In this document: in pieces, positions 45,154-55,789 of the stretch
Numbering within the stretch: the first letter of the stretch is position 1
Layout: the number at the start of each line of letters is the position of its first letter
Assembly: GCA_963853835.1 (NCBI GenBank)
Contig: OY970835.1
Span: forward strand, 11,476,501 to 11,540,500
Reading direction: 5' to 3'
Length of the DNA stretch: 64,000 nucleotides
Source of the DNA: Calendula officinalis
Lineage: Eukaryota; Streptophyta; Magnoliopsida; Asterales; Asteraceae
The notes under the pieces: generated by a model
What the model was told of the DNA's origin: nothing
Database searches by the model: none
The model's input: the letters and a program-made list of their open reading frames with translations, nothing else
Translations under genes and position numbers: made by a program

Positions 45154-45660
45154 TGTTAGGTCACAACACACCTGGTTTGTTAGTTAATTGATTAGAATGA
45201 TTATACAAAAGACAATTAAAGTGTAAAACACAGTATTAGAGTCGGTGTACAAATCCACTAAGTGTGGTATGCTGCGGAAAAGCAATACCACTGATCAATT
45301 ACAAGATATGAAAGTGTAGAGTGAATTGGTGAGTACTCCTTTGCAAGATGATCTCTATTTATAATTTTATAGAGATCTTACATAATGAGCAAAGGAGTAA
45401 CCGAAGGACTAAGCAAGGAAAATGACTAAGATCAAGGGATTTGATCTTAGTCCGTTACTATACTGAGTATCACTCAGTCCTTCTACTCAGTCCTCGTACT
45501 CAGTATCACTATCTGATACTGAGTACTGATACTGAGTTCCAATACTGATCACTCAGTATCAGACCTAAACTTAGCTATATTATTCTACATATAAACCAAA
45601 GCTAGTCTAGGTTGTTTTGTTATCTTAAGATCTAAAGGGGCAAGGCTTTTTGCCTTAACA
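45154..45660 (-). repeat. B2 5' LTR (507 bp)
   Basis: TGTTAG...TTAACA, paired with 34173-34679. It contains the ACTGAGT/ACTCAGT cluster (about 45458-45561), the 12-bp-arm stem-loop GACTAAGATCAA / TTGATCTTAGTC (about 45424-45452) and the TATA box. TTCCC follows at 45661. Confidence 0.95.
45355..45363 (-). promoter_or_regulatory. B2 LTR TATA box
   Basis: The minus strand reads TATAAATAG, within the GATCTCTAT / ATAGAGATC inverted repeat (45350-45377), as in B1. Confidence 0.65.
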
Positions 45661-46481
45661 TTCCCGCAATAGAAGCAGTCCGCATCTTCCGGTGTCATGG
45701 CTTGAGGAACTTTTCCTTTTGCCATCTTGACCGAAGTAGGCTTAGGCTTGGGCGCACCAACCTTGCCTTTACCCTTACCTTGAGGGGTAAGGGTGGACTT
45801 CTTCTTCTTGGAGACCTTTCCTTCTCGAATTGCAAGGACGGAATGTGTTGGGTTGGGCTTTCTTTTGGTCATGGTAGACTCGGCGGTCTTCAACATACCA
45901 TGAAGCTCCATTATGGACTTGTCCATACCATGCATATGATAGTTCATAACAAACTGTTCATATGATGTAGGAAGAGACCTAAGGATAAAATCCACGGCCA
46001 ATTCCTTCCCAATGGAGAAGCCTAACTTCTCCAAGCGTTCCACGTTTGCTTTCATCCGCAACACGTGAGCGCTCACATCCCCGCCTTCGAGGAGTTTACA
46101 ATCAAGCACATTCTTGAGGCACTCGTACCGCTCTAGCTTTGCTTGCTGTTGGAACATGTCCCGCAACTGTACAATAAGCTCATAAGCGTACAAATGATCC
46201 ATTTGCTTTTGCAAATCGGGAGTCATAGTGCTCAACATAAGACATGAAATGTCCTCATTTTCTTTCATGAGACCTTCATGAGCATCGTGTGCTACTTGAA
46301 TTGCATCATCCCCTGGTTCATCGGGAAGAGGTCCTTCAATCACGTGCATCTTTCCTTCATGGAGGAGAACAAGTTTTAATTGTCTCTCCCAATCAAGGAA
46401 ATTTGCACCATTGAGTTTCTCCTTTTCAAGGAGAACTCTTAAAGAAACATTGGTGGTGGTGGTGGGGTTCGAAGATGCCAT
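45661..46481 (-). pseudogene. gag: A2 gag, proximal part
   Basis: ATG at 46481, the same N-terminus as A (starting MASSNPTTTT). It covers the UBN2-like Gag domain, basic Lys/Pro-rich stretch and the first half of the CCHC knuckle (DCFYCG), where B2 interrupts it. Unlike A it keeps lysine at the position of A's first stop. The few residues that read on into B2's LTR are not part of the gene. The rest of the gene is at 30957-34172. Confidence 0.92.
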
Positions 46482-48260
46482 CTATTAAAATAGCAAAGTA
46501 GTTTTAGTTAGTTTGATGGATCCTTGTAAATATATTACCCAAAACTTTTATATTTAACAAGGGCTAAGAATCCGTATTTCACAATACACTATGACCGGTA
46601 TGCCGCGGATCATAATGCAAAGCTATTTCCGGTGGTATCCATTGTACCATTGTAATCATCATATTGTACTAATGCCATATTGTACCAATTGTACCAATAA
46701 TCATATTGTACCAATTGTACCAATTGCATTTATTTTGTACCAATTGTGACTTACAACTCTTAGCTTCTTGCGGGATCACTTGACAGCCATTGTGTCAATT
46801 GGCATGTTTGATCCCTACATGCACTAACCTCAAACCAAATTTTAAATGACTCGGTTTCGCTCGACAATCATTTAAAACCTAGTTTGAAGTTTGTAAATTG
46901 ACCATCTAGATTCACGATAATCCCATAACTAAATTGGCTCGGTATCGCGCGACAACAAACTTAATTAAGAAACTTATACACACCCTTATCTTGCTTCACA
47001 AGGCACGGCTCGGTTTCGCTCGACAACCGACCTTGCTCCACAAGACTTAAGTGGTGACACTCCAATGGATAGTGCAAGACTTACATTTTGTGAGAAATCA
47101 AATAAATCATCCAACATGATACGCGGTGAAACATTTTGACTATAATGGTTTGGCTAATGCACGACGACCAATCATACAAAATGAATCACACTCACCTTCC
47201 ACACTGTCTATTCAAAATCGGCTCGGCTAATGCACGACAACCAACTTTGTCTACCAAGATTTGGGTGGCGTCATCATTAGGATAATAAAAATGATATTCT
47301 CTAAAAACGGGTTTTTGTTTCTTTTAAACTTTGATTAATTACTTTTGTGACAAAAACATTTTTCACCTTTTAATTAATCCCTTTTAAAATTTTGATTAAT
47401 TACCTTTGTGACAAAATCATTTTTCACCTTTTAATTAATCTATTGCGAGTGATTTAATTAAACCATTTTTAATTAATCTATTTATTTATTTAACCTTGCG
47501 AAAATCTAACAACCAAGCAAATAAATAAACATCACACGCATACAACAAAATTGGTAACCATGCCCAAAGCCTATGCGTTTTTCCCGTGAGCCAACCCGGG
47601 AAAAACATGGTCAACTATGGACAAATAATGACCTTCCATGTGAGCTCCCACTAAATCCGCCGTCTCCAATAGACTTCATCGAATCCAAGGTTGCCTAGAC
47701 ATCACTTCATGATTCCATTTGTTTGTCTTTTGATCTTCGTTTTACAAGTACATAGAAAATATAGAAATGGCTAACAAGCCACGAAATCCTACTAACTAGT
47801 ACAATTACAAATGAAAATCAATGGCATGCAAGCCATAATTAATAAATATTACATACCAAAATTAATACATTATTAATTACAAACCATTGTGACAAAGTCA
47901 CCAAATGAATAACAACCAAACACACGGCAAAAGGTCAAGGGCATAATGGTTACCAATCTACTAGCTACTACAAACATGAAAGCTCAGATGGTGTGCCAAC
48001 AACCATTCATAAAAATATTTTGACAAAGATTCGAAATCAAACACTCAAGGCACTAAGAATCTTTGCATGTAATAAATTACATACATCAACACAAATTTAT
48101 GCATGCATGCATTTCATGCCAAAATCATGACAAGCATATAAGTGTGTGAGTCAATATATTATGGGTTTAGCAAGGCTAAAACCCGCAATCTAAAAAATGG
48201 CAAAACCGATCCTCAAATCGTTTTTCAAGCCCGAAAATGTGCACGATTCGGTTAGAGTAG
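46482..48260 (-). other. A2 long 5' leader
   Basis: Collinear with the A leader: TTGTACCAA repeats (about 46630-46745), the TCGGTTTCGCTCGACAA hairpin units (first at about 46851; the second is mutated to TCGGTATCGCGCGACAAC near 46938; third at about 47007), and the 61-bp tandem (about 47325-47450). No coding frame recognised. Confidence 0.78.
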
Positions 48261-48272
48261 GCTCTGATACCA
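48261..48272 (-). other. A2 primer-binding site (initiator tRNA-Met)
   Basis: The minus strand reads TGGTATCAGAGC, one base from the LTR edge at 48274. Confidence 0.92.
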
Positions 48273-48273
48273 C

Positions 48274-49193
48274 TGTTGGATTTTGGTGGGTTCTAAAACG
48301 CAGCGGAAACGTCAATTTAAAATTTTAATTTAACCACCAAGATCCACCAATGACCGAATCTCTAAACCCAAATCGTGCAACAAAGAAGAGAAAGAGAACA
48401 TCACACCCTCGAAGACACCCGCAAGAATATTGATGAACTCTTAAATGGATGAAGGTCACGAAGTCGTTCCCCTCTACCGTTGATCCACACCGAGTGAGCG
48501 ATTCCTTCCAAGTTGCTAACCCGACACCGAAAAAGCTCAAGAAATCTTCTTAGATTTTCGGTAACCAAACACTTGTATTTTTAGAGAGAAAAAAAATTGC
48601 ATTAACCCCTAATCAACCTCCCACATCTCTCTTATATAGATAAGAGAGCATGTGGAGGTGGGTGGAAAAACTCTACATGCATTGGACCAAAGAGTGGTCC
48701 AATAGAATTAAAGCAAGCATGTGGAGAAAAGTAGTGGCTTTCCTTCACATGCATTGGACCATTAAATGGTCCAATGAAATAAAAGCCACTTTTATTTCTC
48801 CCAACATCTTTATTTATCTCTCTTAATTTAAGTGTTATCGGAAAGGAATTCCCCCTGGCGTGTGACCCGATAGGCTCGTGCATCATCGGCCATGATACCC
48901 GTACATGTGTGTCGGTGGGCACTAAATTCTGACAATTTAATCACTTATGATTAAGCTGTCACGAGTCCGGCAGTTTAATCACCAATGATTAAGTTGCCAC
49001 GAATCTGACAGTTCAATCATCATGATTAAGCTATTACAAATCTAACACTTTAATCACCAATGATTAAGGTTACGATTCTGACAGTTTAATCATCGATGAT
49101 TAAGCTATTACAAATCTAACATTTTAATCACCAATGATTAAGGTTACGATTCTGACAGTTTAATCATCGGTGATTAAGTCACGAATTCTAACA
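48274..49193 (-). repeat. A2 5' LTR (920 bp)
   Basis: Complete, TGTTGG...TCTAACA. It is 40 bp longer than the LTRs of A, partly from one extra near-palindromic unit near 48970. A TATA box CTATATAAG is at 48631-48639. Satellite starts at 49194 with TATTGGTCATAG, so TATTG would be the expected duplication; the left counterpart is lost. Confidence 0.94.
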
Positions 49194-50799
49194 TATTGGT
49201 CATAGCTAGTGGTTATAATGGTTCACGAGGCATTCGTATGACTTATGGACACCAGTTATGGTTTAAAATGGATACTTATAGGTTATTGGTCATAGCTAGT
49301 GGTTCTAATGGTTCACGGGCCATTCGTACGGGTTATGGACACCAATTACGGTTTAAAATGGATACTTATAGCTTATTGGTCATAGCCAGTGGCTATAATA
49401 GTTCAGGGGCATTCGTATGGGTTATGGACACCTATTACAAATTAAAATGCATACTAATAGGTTATTCGTCATAGCTAGTGGTTATAATGGTTCAAGAGGC
49501 ATTCGTATCACTTATGGACACCAATTATGGTTTAAAATGAATACTTATAGGTTATTGGTCATAGCTAGTGGTTATAATGGTTCACGGTCCATTCGTATGG
49601 GCACCAGTTACGGTTTAAAATGGATACTTTTAGGTTATTGGTCATAGCTAGTGGTTATAATGGTTCACGAGGCATTCGTATGACTCATGGACAGCAATTA
49701 TGGTTTAAAATGAACACTTATAGGTTATTGGTCATAGCTAGTGGTTATAATGGTTCATGGTCCATTCGTAGGGCACCAGTTTCGGTTTAAAATGGATACT
49801 TATAGGTTATTGGTCATAGCTAGTGGTTATAATGGTTCAAGAGTCATTCTCATGACTTATGGACACTAGTTACGGTTTAAAATGGATTCTTATAGGTAAT
49901 TGGTGATAGCTAGTGGTTATAATGGTTCACGGGCCATTCGTACGGGTTATGGACACCAATTACGGTTTAAAATGGATACTTATAGCTTATTGGTCATAGC
50001 CAGTGGTTATAATAGTTCACGGGTCATTCGTATGGGTTATGGACACCAATTACAAATTAAAAGGCATACTAATAGGTTATTCGTCATAGCTAGTGGTTAT
50101 AATGGTTCACGAGGCATTCGTATGACTTATGGACACCAATTATGGTTTAAAATGAATACTTATAGGTTATTGGTCATAGCTTGTGGTTATAATGGTTCAC
50201 GGTCCATTCGTATGGGCTCCATTTACGGTTTAAAATGGATACTTATAGGTTATTGTTCATAGCTAGTGGTTATAATGTTTCACGAGGCACTCGTATGACT
50301 TATGGACACCAATTATGGTTTAAAATGAATATTTATAGGTTATTGGTCATAGCTAGTGGTTATAATGGTTCACGGTCCATTCGTATGGGCACCAATTATG
50401 GTTTAAAATGGATACTTATAGGTTATTGGTCATAGCTAGTGGTTATAATGGTTCACGAGGCATTCGTATGACTTATGGACACCAGTTACGGTTTAAAATG
50501 GATACTTATAGGTTATTGGTCATAGCTAGTGGTTCTAATGGTTCACGGGCCATTTGTACGGGTTATGGATACCAATTACGGTTTAAAATGGATACTTATA
50601 GCTTATTGGTCATAGCCAGTGGCTATAATAGTTTAGGGGCATTCGTATGGGTTATGGACACCTAGTACAAATTAAAATGCATACTAATAGGTTATTCGTC
50701 ATAGCTAGTGGTTATAATGGTTCAAGAGGCATTCGTATCACTTATGGACACCAATTAGGGTTTAAAATAAATACTTATAGGTTATTGGTCATAGCTAGT

Positions 50800-53770
50800 G
50801 GTTATAATGGTTCACGGTCCATTCGTATGGGCACCAGTTACGGTTTAAAATGGATACTTATAGGTTATTGGTCATAGCTAGTGGTTATAATGATTCACAA
50901 GGCATTCGCATGACTTATGGACACCAGTTAAGGTTTAAAACGGATACTTATAGGTTATTGGTCATAGCTAGTGGTTATAATGGTTCACGGGCCATTCGTA
51001 CGGGTTATGGACACCAATTACGGTTTGAAATGGATACTTATAGCTTATTGGTCATAGCCAGTGGTTATAATAGTTCACGGGTCATTCGTATGGCTTATGG
51101 ACACTAATTACAAATTAAAATGCATACTAATAGGTTATTCGTCATAGCGAGTGGTTATAATGGTTCACGGGTCATTCGTATGCGTTCTGGACACCAATTA
51201 CAAATTAAAATGCATACTAATAGGTTATTCGTCATAGCTAGTGGTTATAATGGTTCACGGGGCATTCGTATGACTTATGGACACCGGTTACGGTTTAAAA
51301 TGGATACTTATAGGTTATTGGTCTTAGCTAGTGGTTATAATGGTTCACGAGGCATTCGTATGACTTATGGACAGCAGTTATGGTTTAAAATGAATACTTA
51401 TAGGTTATTGGTCATAGCTAGTGGTTATAATGGTTCATGGTCCATTCGTATGGGCACCAGTTACGGTTCAAAATGGATACTTATAGGTTATTGGTCATAG
51501 CTAGTGGTTATAATGGTTCACGGGCCATTCGTACGGGTTATGGACACCAATTACGGTTTAAAATGGATACTTATAGCTTATTGGTCATAGCCAGTGGTTA
51601 TAATAGTTCACGGGTCATTCGTATGGGTTATGGACACTAATTACAAATTAAAATGCATACTAATAGGTTATTCGTCATAGCGAGTGGTTATAATGGTTCA
51701 CGGGTCATTCGTATGCGTTCTGGACACCAATTACAAATTAAAATGCATACTAATAGGTTATTCGTCATAGGTAGTGGTTATAATGGTTCACGGGGCATTC
51801 GTATGACTTATGGACACCAGTTACGGTTTAAAATGGATACTTATAGGTTATTGGTCATAGCTAGTGGTTATAATGGTTCACCAGGCATTTGTATGACTTA
51901 TGGACATCAATTATGGTTTAAAATGAATACTTATAGGTTATTGGTCATAGCTAGTGGTTATAATGGTTCATGGTCCATTCGTATGGACACCAGTTACGGT
52001 TTAAAATGGATACTTATAGGTTATTGGTCATAGCTAGTGGTTATAATGGTTTACGGGCCATTCGTACGGGTTATGGACACCAATTACGGTTTAAAATGGA
52101 TACTTATAGCTTATTGGTCATAGCCAGTGGTTATAATAGTTCACGGGTCATTCGTATGCGTTCTGGACACCAATTACAAATTAAAATGCATACTAATAGG
52201 TTATTCGTCATAGCTAGTGGTTATAATGGTTCACGAGGCATTCGTATGACTTATGGACACCAATTATGGTTTAAAATGAATACTTATAGGTTATTGGTCA
52301 TAGCTTGTGGTTATAATGGTTCACGGTCCATTCGTATGGGCTCCATTTACGGTTTAAAATGGATACTTATAGGTTATTGTTCATAGCTAGTGGTTATAAT
52401 GTTTCACGAGGCACTCGTATGACTTATGGACACCAATTATGGTTTAAAATGAATATTTATAGGTTATTGGTCATAGCTAGTGGTTATAATGGTTCACGGT
52501 CCATTCGTATGGGCACCAATTATGGTTTAAAATGGATACTTATAGGTTATTGGTCATAGCTAGTGGTTATAATGATTCACAAGGCATTCGCATGACTTAT
52601 GGACACCAGTTAAGGTTTAAAACGGATACTTATAGGTTATTGGTCATAGCTAGTGGTTATAATGGTTCACGGGCCATTCCTACGGGTTATGGACACCAAT
52701 TACGGTTTAAAATGGATACTTATAGCTTATTGGTCATAGCCAGTGGTTATAATAGTTCACGGGTCATTCGTATGGGTTATGGACACTAATTACAAATTAA
52801 AATGCATACTAATAGGTTATTCGTCATAGCGAGTGGTTATAATGGTTCACGGGTCATTCGTATGCGTTCTGGACACCAATTACAAATTAAAATGCATACT
52901 AATAGGTTATTCGTCATAGCTAGTGGTTATAATGGTTCACGGGGCATTCGTATGACTTATGGACACCAGTTACGGTTTAAAATGGATACTTATAGGTTAT
53001 TGGTCATAGCTAGTGGTTATAATGGTTCACGAGGCATTCGTATGACTTATGGACAGCAGTTATGGTTTAAAATGAATACTTATAGGTTATTGGTCATAGC
53101 TAGTGGTTATAATGGTTCATGGTCCATTCGTATGGGCACCAGTTACGGTTTAAAATGGATACTTATAGGTTATTGGTCATAGCTAGTGGTTATAATGGTT
53201 CACGGGCCATTCGTACGGGTTATGGACACCAATTACGGTTTAAAATGGATACTTATAGCTTATTTGTCATAGCCAGTGGTTATAATAGTTCACGGGTCAT
53301 TTGTATGGGTTATGGACACTAATTACAAATTAAAATGCATACTAATAGGTTATTCGTCATAGCGAGTGGTTATAATGGTTCACGGGTCATTCGTATGCGT
53401 TCTGGACACCAATTACAAATTAAAATGCATACTAATAGGTTATTCGTCTTAGGTAGTGGTTATAATGGTTCACGGGGCATTCGTATGACTTATGGACACC
53501 AGTTACGGTTTAAAATGGATACTTATAGGTTATTGGTCATAGCTAGTGGTTATAATGGTTCACGAGGCATTCGTATGACTTATGGACAGCAATTATGGTT
53601 TAAAATGAATACTTATAGGTTATTGGTCATAGCTAGTGGTTATAATGGTTCATGGTCCATTCGTATGGGCACTAGTTACGGTTTAAAATGGATACTTATA
53701 GGTTATTGGTCATAGCTAGTGGTTATAATGGTTCACGGGCCATTCGTACGGGTTATGGACACCAATTACG
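50800..53770 (+). repeat. 533-bp and 1682-bp nested higher-order repeats
   Basis: A six-monomer unit of 533 bp (five 90-bp plus one 83-bp) recurs with starts near 51120 and 51653, and near 52802, 53335 and 53868. The pair itself is repeated at a 1682-bp offset (51120 to 52802, 51437 to 53119, 51653 to 53335; about 19 monomers). The right end is cut by element C at 54270. Confidence 0.85.
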
Positions 53771-54265
53771 GTTTAAAATGGATACTTATAGCTTATTGGT
53801 CATAGCCAGTGGTTATAATAGTTCACGGGTCATTTGTATGGGTTATGGACACTAATTACAAATTAAAATGCATACTAATAGGTTATTCATCATAGCGAGT
53901 GGTTATAATGGTTCACGGGTCATTCGTATGCGTTCTGGACACCAATTACAAATTAAAATGCATACTAATAGGTTATTCGTCATAGGTAGTGGTTATAATG
54001 GTTCACGGGCATTCGTATGACTTATGGACACCAGTTACGGTTTAAAATTGATACTTATAGGTTATTGGTCATAGCTAGTGGTTATAATGGTTCATGAGGC
54101 ATTCGTATGACTTATGGACATCAATTATGGTTTAAAATGAATACTTATAGGTTGTTGGTCATAGCTAGTGGTTATAATGGTTCATGGTCCATTCGTATGG
54201 GCACCAGTTACGGTTTAAAATGGATACTTATAGGTTATTGGTCATAGCTAGTGGTTATAATGGTT

Positions 54266-54270
54266 CACGT
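54266..54270. other. Target-site duplication of C, left copy (CACGT)
   Basis: CACGT is repeated at 61621-61625. The joined target TTCACGTGCCATTCG is a one-base variant of the common TTCACGGGCCATTCG. Confidence 0.93.
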
Positions 54271-54935
54271 TAATGGTGATTTTCGATTAAAACAATTAAC
54301 AAAACGCAGCGGAAAGTATTTATCACCATGAACGGATCTTGATATCAATCATACAATTAAACTATAAGAAAATCAAAGAGAATGGTATAAGAATTCATAC
54401 CCTAGTTGCCTTTGATTATTATGAAATCGGATGGAGTTGGTGATGGATTGAAACCAAGTATTCAACAAGAATACCTCTAAAAGAAATCCACACAACACTT
54501 GCAAGAACACCAAATGATGGATGCTAGTCCTTAAGCCTTGAGAGCAAAAAAATAAGAAGAAAACAAAAACACCTTCTTGTGTGTGTTATGGTGCACGTTC
54601 AAGAGAGGGGTCAAGGGAGTGTTTATGGACTCATTCATCACACATAATTGTGCCATAAAGACCCATTAAAGATTTCCATAAACCATACTTCTATTTTCAC
54701 TCTAGTCCCTTGTTATTTGTTTCTTCTAGTTTGCTCATAATAAAGTTTCAATATTAACAATTAATATTAAACTTATTATATACAAGCATGAAGCTTTTAT
54801 ATATTAATAATTAATGTAATTACACTAATTACACTAATTATATAATGGTGTTTAGTGTTTAAGTGTGTGACCCTTTAGGCTCACAAACAACTAGCCATAT
54901 AACTATATGTTATACGCGTGAAGCATATTCCAACA
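54271..54935 (-). repeat. C 3' LTR (665 bp)
   Basis: Plus strand TAATGG...TCCAACA; in element sense TGTTGG...CCATTA, so it ends in TA rather than CA. The boundary is fixed by the CACGT duplication and by comparison with 60956-61620. AT-rich, with a TTACACTAATTACACTAA repeat near 54819. Confidence 0.93.
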
Positions 54936-54948
54936 GCTCCCACTTGCG
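54936..54948 (-). other. C polypurine tract
   Basis: The minus strand reads GCAAGTGGGAGC next to the 3' LTR, nearly the same as in A and A2. Confidence 0.8.
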
Positions 54949-55789
54949 CACGTGATAACATCAAGTAGTTATACAAGCAAAGGTTAGAGTCTAGCAACCC
55001 GCCAATGCCCCTAGAAGTACATGAGGAGTTTCATAAAATCTTTGTTCAAAGTTTTCGAGCAGTTATCCTTTTGTTACTGATACTATGTTGAATTTTAGAC
55101 AAGGATAAATGTCAATCTAAAATTTCAACGATTCTGTTTCTCGATCTATACATTGAAGTAGATTACCAAAACCAATCAAGATTCATCTTGATTACCTTTT
55201 GGGTGTGGCCACACATACATCTATTCAAATCATCGAGGGGCCCAGTAGTATCTAATCCACATGTGTGGAGGAACAAATTCTTTATTGACTGCACGTGTCC
55301 GTCATATGCTTAATGACAAACCCGATAATGGTTGTTATAGCAGCCTTATTCAGGTCAGCGTTTAACCATATCAAAGTTTGCCCCTCTACATACACAAACC
55401 AACTTGCATCTCAAGTCAGAGGATAAGTGACAAAGCCTTTGTGAGATTCACTTGTGACATAAATCCATGAAGTGATTTCTCATAGGTTGGGTCAGTCCAA
55501 TTATGCATCATTATGAACAACATGTGAGTTTGATTTCATCATCCTTAGTCATACTAAGATAATGTCATCAATGCCCTCAGATTTGTCTTAATAATATTCC
55601 CATATTATTAATTACGACAATGGACAATTTAGAATATAAAACACAGTAAATATTCAAGGATATAAACATGCAAATATAGAACACAGTAGATATTCATATA
55701 AAAACGATCATATCAAATATATCAATTTATTCCAATATAAACTGCTCACAGTTCCATTATCCAAATACTAAAACAGATTTACATGAAAC
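54949..55789 (-). other. C 3' non-coding region
   Basis: About 840 bp, no coding frame. It shares position and several words with the A region after pol (GTTTCTCGATCT at about 55137, ATCGAGGGGCCCA at about 55232, TCCATGAAGT at about 55467), although the rest has diverged. Confidence 0.65.

Larger units (their letters stand above)
34173..45660 (-). mobile_element. B2: complete SIRE-lineage copia element with a third gene
   Basis: 11,488 bp with two 507-bp LTRs, inserted into A2. Order on the minus strand: 5' LTR, primer site, gag, pol, a non-coding spacer with a promoter-like block, a two-exon third ORF, polypurine tract, 3' LTR. The LTRs differ at about four positions by eye (near 0.8%), younger than the host A2. 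Gag is open; pol has one stop and one frameshift; the third ORF has one stop. A post-pol ORF is typical of the Sirevirus (SIRE) group. Confidence 0.95.
29189..49193 (-). mobile_element. A2: A-family copia element, split by B2
   Basis: Same structure and gene order as A, with 920-bp LTRs. Without B2 and its duplication the element is about 8.5 kb. Its LTRs differ at about twelve positions by eye (near 1.3%), so it is older than A. Its left LTR has lost about 28 bp of its outer edge, where it is fused to satellite. Its gag is interrupted at the CCHC knuckle by B2. Confidence 0.93.
49194..54270 (+). repeat. Satellite block S3
   Basis: The same satellite, between A2 and C. From about 51060 on it is rich in a subtype with GGACACTAATTACAAATT and CATAGCGAGTGG followed by CGTATGCGTTCTGG, not seen in S2. 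Its last five bases CACGT are the duplication of element C. Confidence 0.97.
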
